The notes beneath the pieces were generated by a model that saw nothing but the letters and a program-made list of their open reading frames with translations, was not told the origin of the DNA and ran no database searches. From Kiritimatiellia bacterium (lineage in GTDB: Bacteria; Verrucomicrobiota; Kiritimatiellia; CAIQIC01; Lenti-01), in the NCBI GenBank assembly GCA_018432565.1, contig JAHDSS010000598.1:1-7731 (forward strand): a stretch of DNA of 7,731 nt, in the 5' to 3' direction. Made by a program: the position numbers and the translations under genes. Below, piece by piece: positions 5,370-7,731 of the stretch. Positions within the stretch are counted from its first letter, which is position 1. Every line of letters begins with the position of its first letter.

Positions 5370-6515
5370 ATGAAAAAGAACCTTTTGCTGTATGCCGCCT
5401 TGGTCATCGCGCTGGCGCCGGGTTGCGCGAAGAAGCCGGCGGAATCCGGCAGCGGGCCCAAAGCCGGGCGCGGGCCGGTGCCGGTGCGGACGGCCCTGGT
5501 GGAACGGCGGGACATTTCGGAAGTGCTGCTGTTCACGGGCGAACTGGAGTCGCCGCTGGCGGTAGAGGTGAAGCCCAAGATCCAGGGGCGGCTGGAGAAG
5601 CTGGAACTGGAGGGCGGGGAGCCCACCACGGAAGGCGCGGAGGTGAAGGCCGGCGAGGTGATTGCCGAACTGGACCGGCGGGAACTGGAGGCGCAGGTGG
5701 CGCTGGCGGAGGCCCAGGCGCGCCAGGCGGAGGTGACGCTGGCCGACCGGGAGCGGGAGCGCCGGCGGCTGGAGGCGCTGTTTGCAGAGGAAGTGGCGAC
5801 GGAGCAGGCGCGCGACGCGGCGGTGACGGCCCATGAAAGCGCCAGGGCGGCCGAGGCCCAGGCCCGGGCGCAGCTCGAACTGGCGAAGGTTAATTTGGAC
5901 GAGACGCGCATCCGCGCGCCGATGGACGGCGTGGTGATGGAGCGCCGGGCCGACCCGGGGGCGATGGTCGGGCCGTCGGCGGCCATCGTGCGGATTGCGC
6001 AGATGAATCCGCTTCGGCTGATGCTGGCGATTCCGGCGCGGCTGCTGCCGATGCTGGAGGAGGGCCAGACGCGCGTGGCGGTTTCGACGGATGTCTGGAC
6101 GGACCGCGAGGTGGACGGCACCCTGGCCCGGGTGTTCCCGGAGGCGGATCCGGCGACGCGCACGGTTCGCGCGGAGGTGCATCTGGACAATGCGAAGACG
6201 AACGGGAGCTGGCCGCTGCGTCCGGGGATGTACGCGACGGCGCGGCTGACCCTGGCAACGAGTCCCGGGGCGCTGGCGGTGCCGGCATCCTCCGTGATCC
6301 GCGTGCTGGATCGCCAGCTGGTCTTCAGGGTGGAGAACAACACGGCCCGGGCGGCCGACGTGAAGACCGGGCTTCGCGACGGGGCGTACATTGAAATTCT
6401 CGAGGGTCTGTCAGACGGCGATGAATATGTCGTGATGGGGCAGAACAAGCTGACCGACGGCGCGCCGATCGAACGGGTGGCGGCCAACGGCGCCGCGGAG
6501 GAGCCGGCGAAATGA
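5370..6515 (+). CDS. RND efflux periplasmic adaptor (membrane fusion protein, HlyD/AcrA family) lipoprotein
   Basis: This protein bridges the inner-membrane RND pump and the TolC-like duct in the periplasm. It has 381 residues, typical of AcrA/MexA. MKKNLLLYAALVIALAPG-Cys19 is a clear lipoprotein signal peptide, so the mature protein is anchored by lipid. Next come the first lipoyl half (EVKPKIQGRLEKL at about residues 66-78, then GAEVKAGEVIAELD) and a coiled-coil hairpin rich in Ala/Glu/Arg (about 102-175). The second lipoyl half is LDETRIRAPMDGVVMERRAD, with RAPMDG at 182-187. The beta-barrel (LRLMLAIPARLLPMLEEG, then RVFPEADPATRTVRAEVHL and LRPGMYATARL) and a membrane-proximal domain (LAVPASSVIRV to DGDEYVVMGQNKLTDGAPI) complete the fold. 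All expected parts are present. Transported substrate cannot be inferred. The stop codon overlaps the start of the pump gene by ATGA at 6512-6515, so translation is probably coupled. Confidence 0.96.
   Translation: MKKNLLLYAALVIALAPGCAKKPAESGSGPKAGRGPVPVRTALVERRDISEVLLFTGELESPLAVEVKPKIQGRLEKLELEGGEPTTEGAEVKAGEVIAELDRRELEAQVALAEAQARQAEVTLADRERERRRLEALFAEEVATEQARDAAVTAHESARAAEAQARAQLELAKVNLDETRIRAPMDGVVMERRADPGAMVGPSAAIVRIAQMNPLRLMLAIPARLLPMLEEGQTRVAVSTDVWTDREVDGTLARVFPEADPATRTVRAEVHLDNAKTNGSWPLRPGMYATARLTLATSPGALAVPASSVIRVLDRQLVFRVENNTARAADVKTGLRDGAYIEILEGLSDGDEYVVMGQNKLTDGAPIERVAANGAAEEPAK
6497..6503 (+). promoter_or_regulatory. Shine-Dalgarno of the RND pump gene inside the adaptor gene
   Basis: GGAGGAG lies within the last codons of the adaptor gene, 8 nt before the ATG at 6512. 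It is the best ribosome-binding site on the plus strand here and fixes the start at the ATGA overlap. Confidence 0.75.
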
Positions 6516-7731
6516 AGCTGCCGGAACTGGGCGTACAGAAGCCCGTTACCACGCTGATGTTCTTCCTGGCCGTGCTCGTGCTGGGCGCGGTCATGGCGAC
6601 ACAGCTGCCGGTGGATTACCTGCCGGAAATCGAACAGCCGACCGTCACGGTCATCACTACCTGGGAGGGGGTCAGCGCCGAGGACGTCGAAAGCATGGTC
6701 ACCAAGCTCGTGGAGCGCGCGCTGGGATCGGTGAACGGTCTCGAGGAGATGACCAGCGCGACGGTGGAAGGCATTTCCAGCGTGACCTGCGAATTCGCCT
6801 GGGGGACCAACCTCGACGAGGCTTCCAACGACATTCGCAGCAACCTGGAGCGCATCCGCAAATCGCTGCCCGACGACGCCGATCCGCCGGTGCTGCGCAA
6901 GTTCGACACGTCGCAGATCCCGATCCAGTTCTACGGCATTACCTGCGACGAGAGTTTGGAGCGGCTGGAGGAAATCGCCGAGAACGAGATTGCCGATCCG
7001 CTGAAGCGCCTGCCGGGGGTGGGGGCGGTGGATCTGTTCGGCGGGCTGGACCGGCAGATCAACATCCGGCTGGATCCCGTGCGCCTGGCGGGCTACGGCC
7101 TGGTGTTCGACGAAGTGGCCGCGGCCCTGGCGAAGGAAAACGTGACGCTGCCGGCGGGCAACGTGAAAGTCGGCCGGCTGGACTACACGATCCGGGTGCC
7201 CGGCGAGTTCACCGCGCCGGAGGAAATCGGCGGCATCGTGATCCGCTCGTCCGGCGGCGCGCTGGTGCGGCTGCGCGACGTGGCCGAGGTGGAGGACGGG
7301 TTCGACGAGGAACGGCGCCTGTCGAACGTGATGGGCCGGCGCGCGATCATGATGATGATCCAGAAGCGATCCGGGGCGAACACCGTGGAAACGGCCCGGG
7401 AGGTCGCCCGGGAACTGGAGCAGAACATCCTGCCGACGCTGCCCCGGGACATCGAAATCCATCAGATCTTCGACACCAGCGAGCAGATCACCCTGTCCAT
7501 CCGGAACGTGTCCATGACGGTGCGCTGGGCGTTTATTTTCGTGATCCTGACCGCCTTTTTCTTCCTGCGCAGCGTGCGGTCGGCGCTGATCATTGCGCTG
7601 ACGATTCCGTTTTCGCTGATTCTGTCGATCATCTTCCTGTGGACGATGGGCTGGACGATCAACATCATTTCGCTGTCGAGCCTGGCGATCGCCATGGGGA
7701 TGGTGGTGGACAATGCGGTGGTGGTGCTGGA
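6512..7731 (+). CDS. RND-family efflux transporter (AcrB/MexB-like inner-membrane pump), N-terminal 406 codons, 3' end outside window
   Basis: This is the inner-membrane, proton-driven pump subunit; full-length relatives have about 1,020-1,050 residues, so roughly 40% is present. It begins MKLPELGVQKPVTTLMFFLA; TM1 spans about residues 11-30, followed by LPVDYLPEIEQPTVTV, the classic RND junction to the periplasmic porter domain. The porter part includes TWEGVSAEDVESMVTKLVE, GLEEMTSATVEGISSV, DEASNDIRSNLERIRKSLP and LKRLPGVGAVDLFGG, all typical positions. TM2 (WAFIFVILTAFFFLRSV from Trp339), TM3 (ALIIALTIPFSLILSIIFLW) and TM4 (LSSLAIAMGMVVDNAVVVL) follow. The proton-relay pair that is Asp407-Asp408 in AcrB appears here as Asp400-Asn401; Asp-Asn also occurs in many other RND pumps, so activity need not be lost. 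The ATGA overlap and the internal Shine-Dalgarno tie it to the adaptor. Drug, metal or lipid specificity is not inferable, though the metal-pump (CusA) signature residues lie beyond this fragment. Confidence 0.96.
   Translation, partial: MKLPELGVQKPVTTLMFFLAVLVLGAVMATQLPVDYLPEIEQPTVTVITTWEGVSAEDVESMVTKLVERALGSVNGLEEMTSATVEGISSVTCEFAWGTNLDEASNDIRSNLERIRKSLPDDADPPVLRKFDTSQIPIQFYGITCDESLERLEEIAENEIADPLKRLPGVGAVDLFGGLDRQINIRLDPVRLAGYGLVFDEVAAALAKENVTLPAGNVKVGRLDYTIRVPGEFTAPEEIGGIVIRSSGGALVRLRDVAEVEDGFDEERRLSNVMGRRAIMMMIQKRSGANTVETAREVARELEQNILPTLPRDIEIHQIFDTSEQITLSIRNVSMTVRWAFIFVILTAFFFLRSVRSALIIALTIPFSLILSIIFLWTMGWTINIISLSSLAIAMGMVVDNAVVVL

Noticed and set aside
5159..7462. A 767-codon open frame on the minus strand opposite the adaptor and pump genes
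   Set aside because: It is antisense to two genes with clear family motifs, and its translation is low-complexity Arg/Ser/His/Ala-rich sequence typical of GC-rich shadow frames.

Overview
The window is GC-rich DNA from a Gram-negative (diderm) bacterium. It encodes a three-part efflux system (outer-membrane factor, periplasmic adaptor, RND pump), three proteins with lipoprotein-type signal peptides, and a sigma-54 factor. The taxon cannot be fixed from the sequence. A short 9-bp 'GAtCCGACn'-type repeat, strongly G/C-ending codons and the unusual neighbourhood of rpoN recall PVC-group bacteria (Kiritimatiellota/Verrucomicrobiota-like), but that is a weak, memory-based inference.

Layout. Bases 1-775 (minus strand) hold the N-terminal 258 codons of a predicted lipoprotein amidohydrolase of the YtcJ/amidohydrolase-3 type; its C-terminus lies outside the window. 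A gap of 500 bases (776-1275) separates it from the divergent rpoN. The gap holds a good Shine-Dalgarno and a possible -10 box for the minus-strand gene, then five head-to-tail 64-bp units, each with a GC-rich hairpin, then a truncated sixth palindrome. On the plus strand follow rpoN (1276-2727), a class IV PLP aminotransferase (2846-3817), a TolC-type outer-membrane lipoprotein (3823-5340), an HlyD/AcrA-type adaptor lipoprotein (5370-6515) and the first 406 codons of an AcrB-type RND transporter (6512 to the window end).

How the genes work together. The last three genes form a complete pump set in the order outer-membrane factor, adaptor, pump. The adaptor and pump genes overlap by ATGA, so they are almost certainly co-translated. 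The aminotransferase lies only 5 nt before the first possible start of the outer-membrane factor, so it is probably in the same transcript. rpoN is 118 nt upstream in the same direction; no intrinsic terminator is visible between any of the plus-strand genes, so read-through from rpoN is possible. No dedicated efflux regulator is present in the window.

Overall the genes are of well-known families. The least ordinary item is the 64-bp hairpin array between the divergent genes, in which two units carry a paired (compensatory) change in the stem. I see no convincing evidence for a wholly new system.
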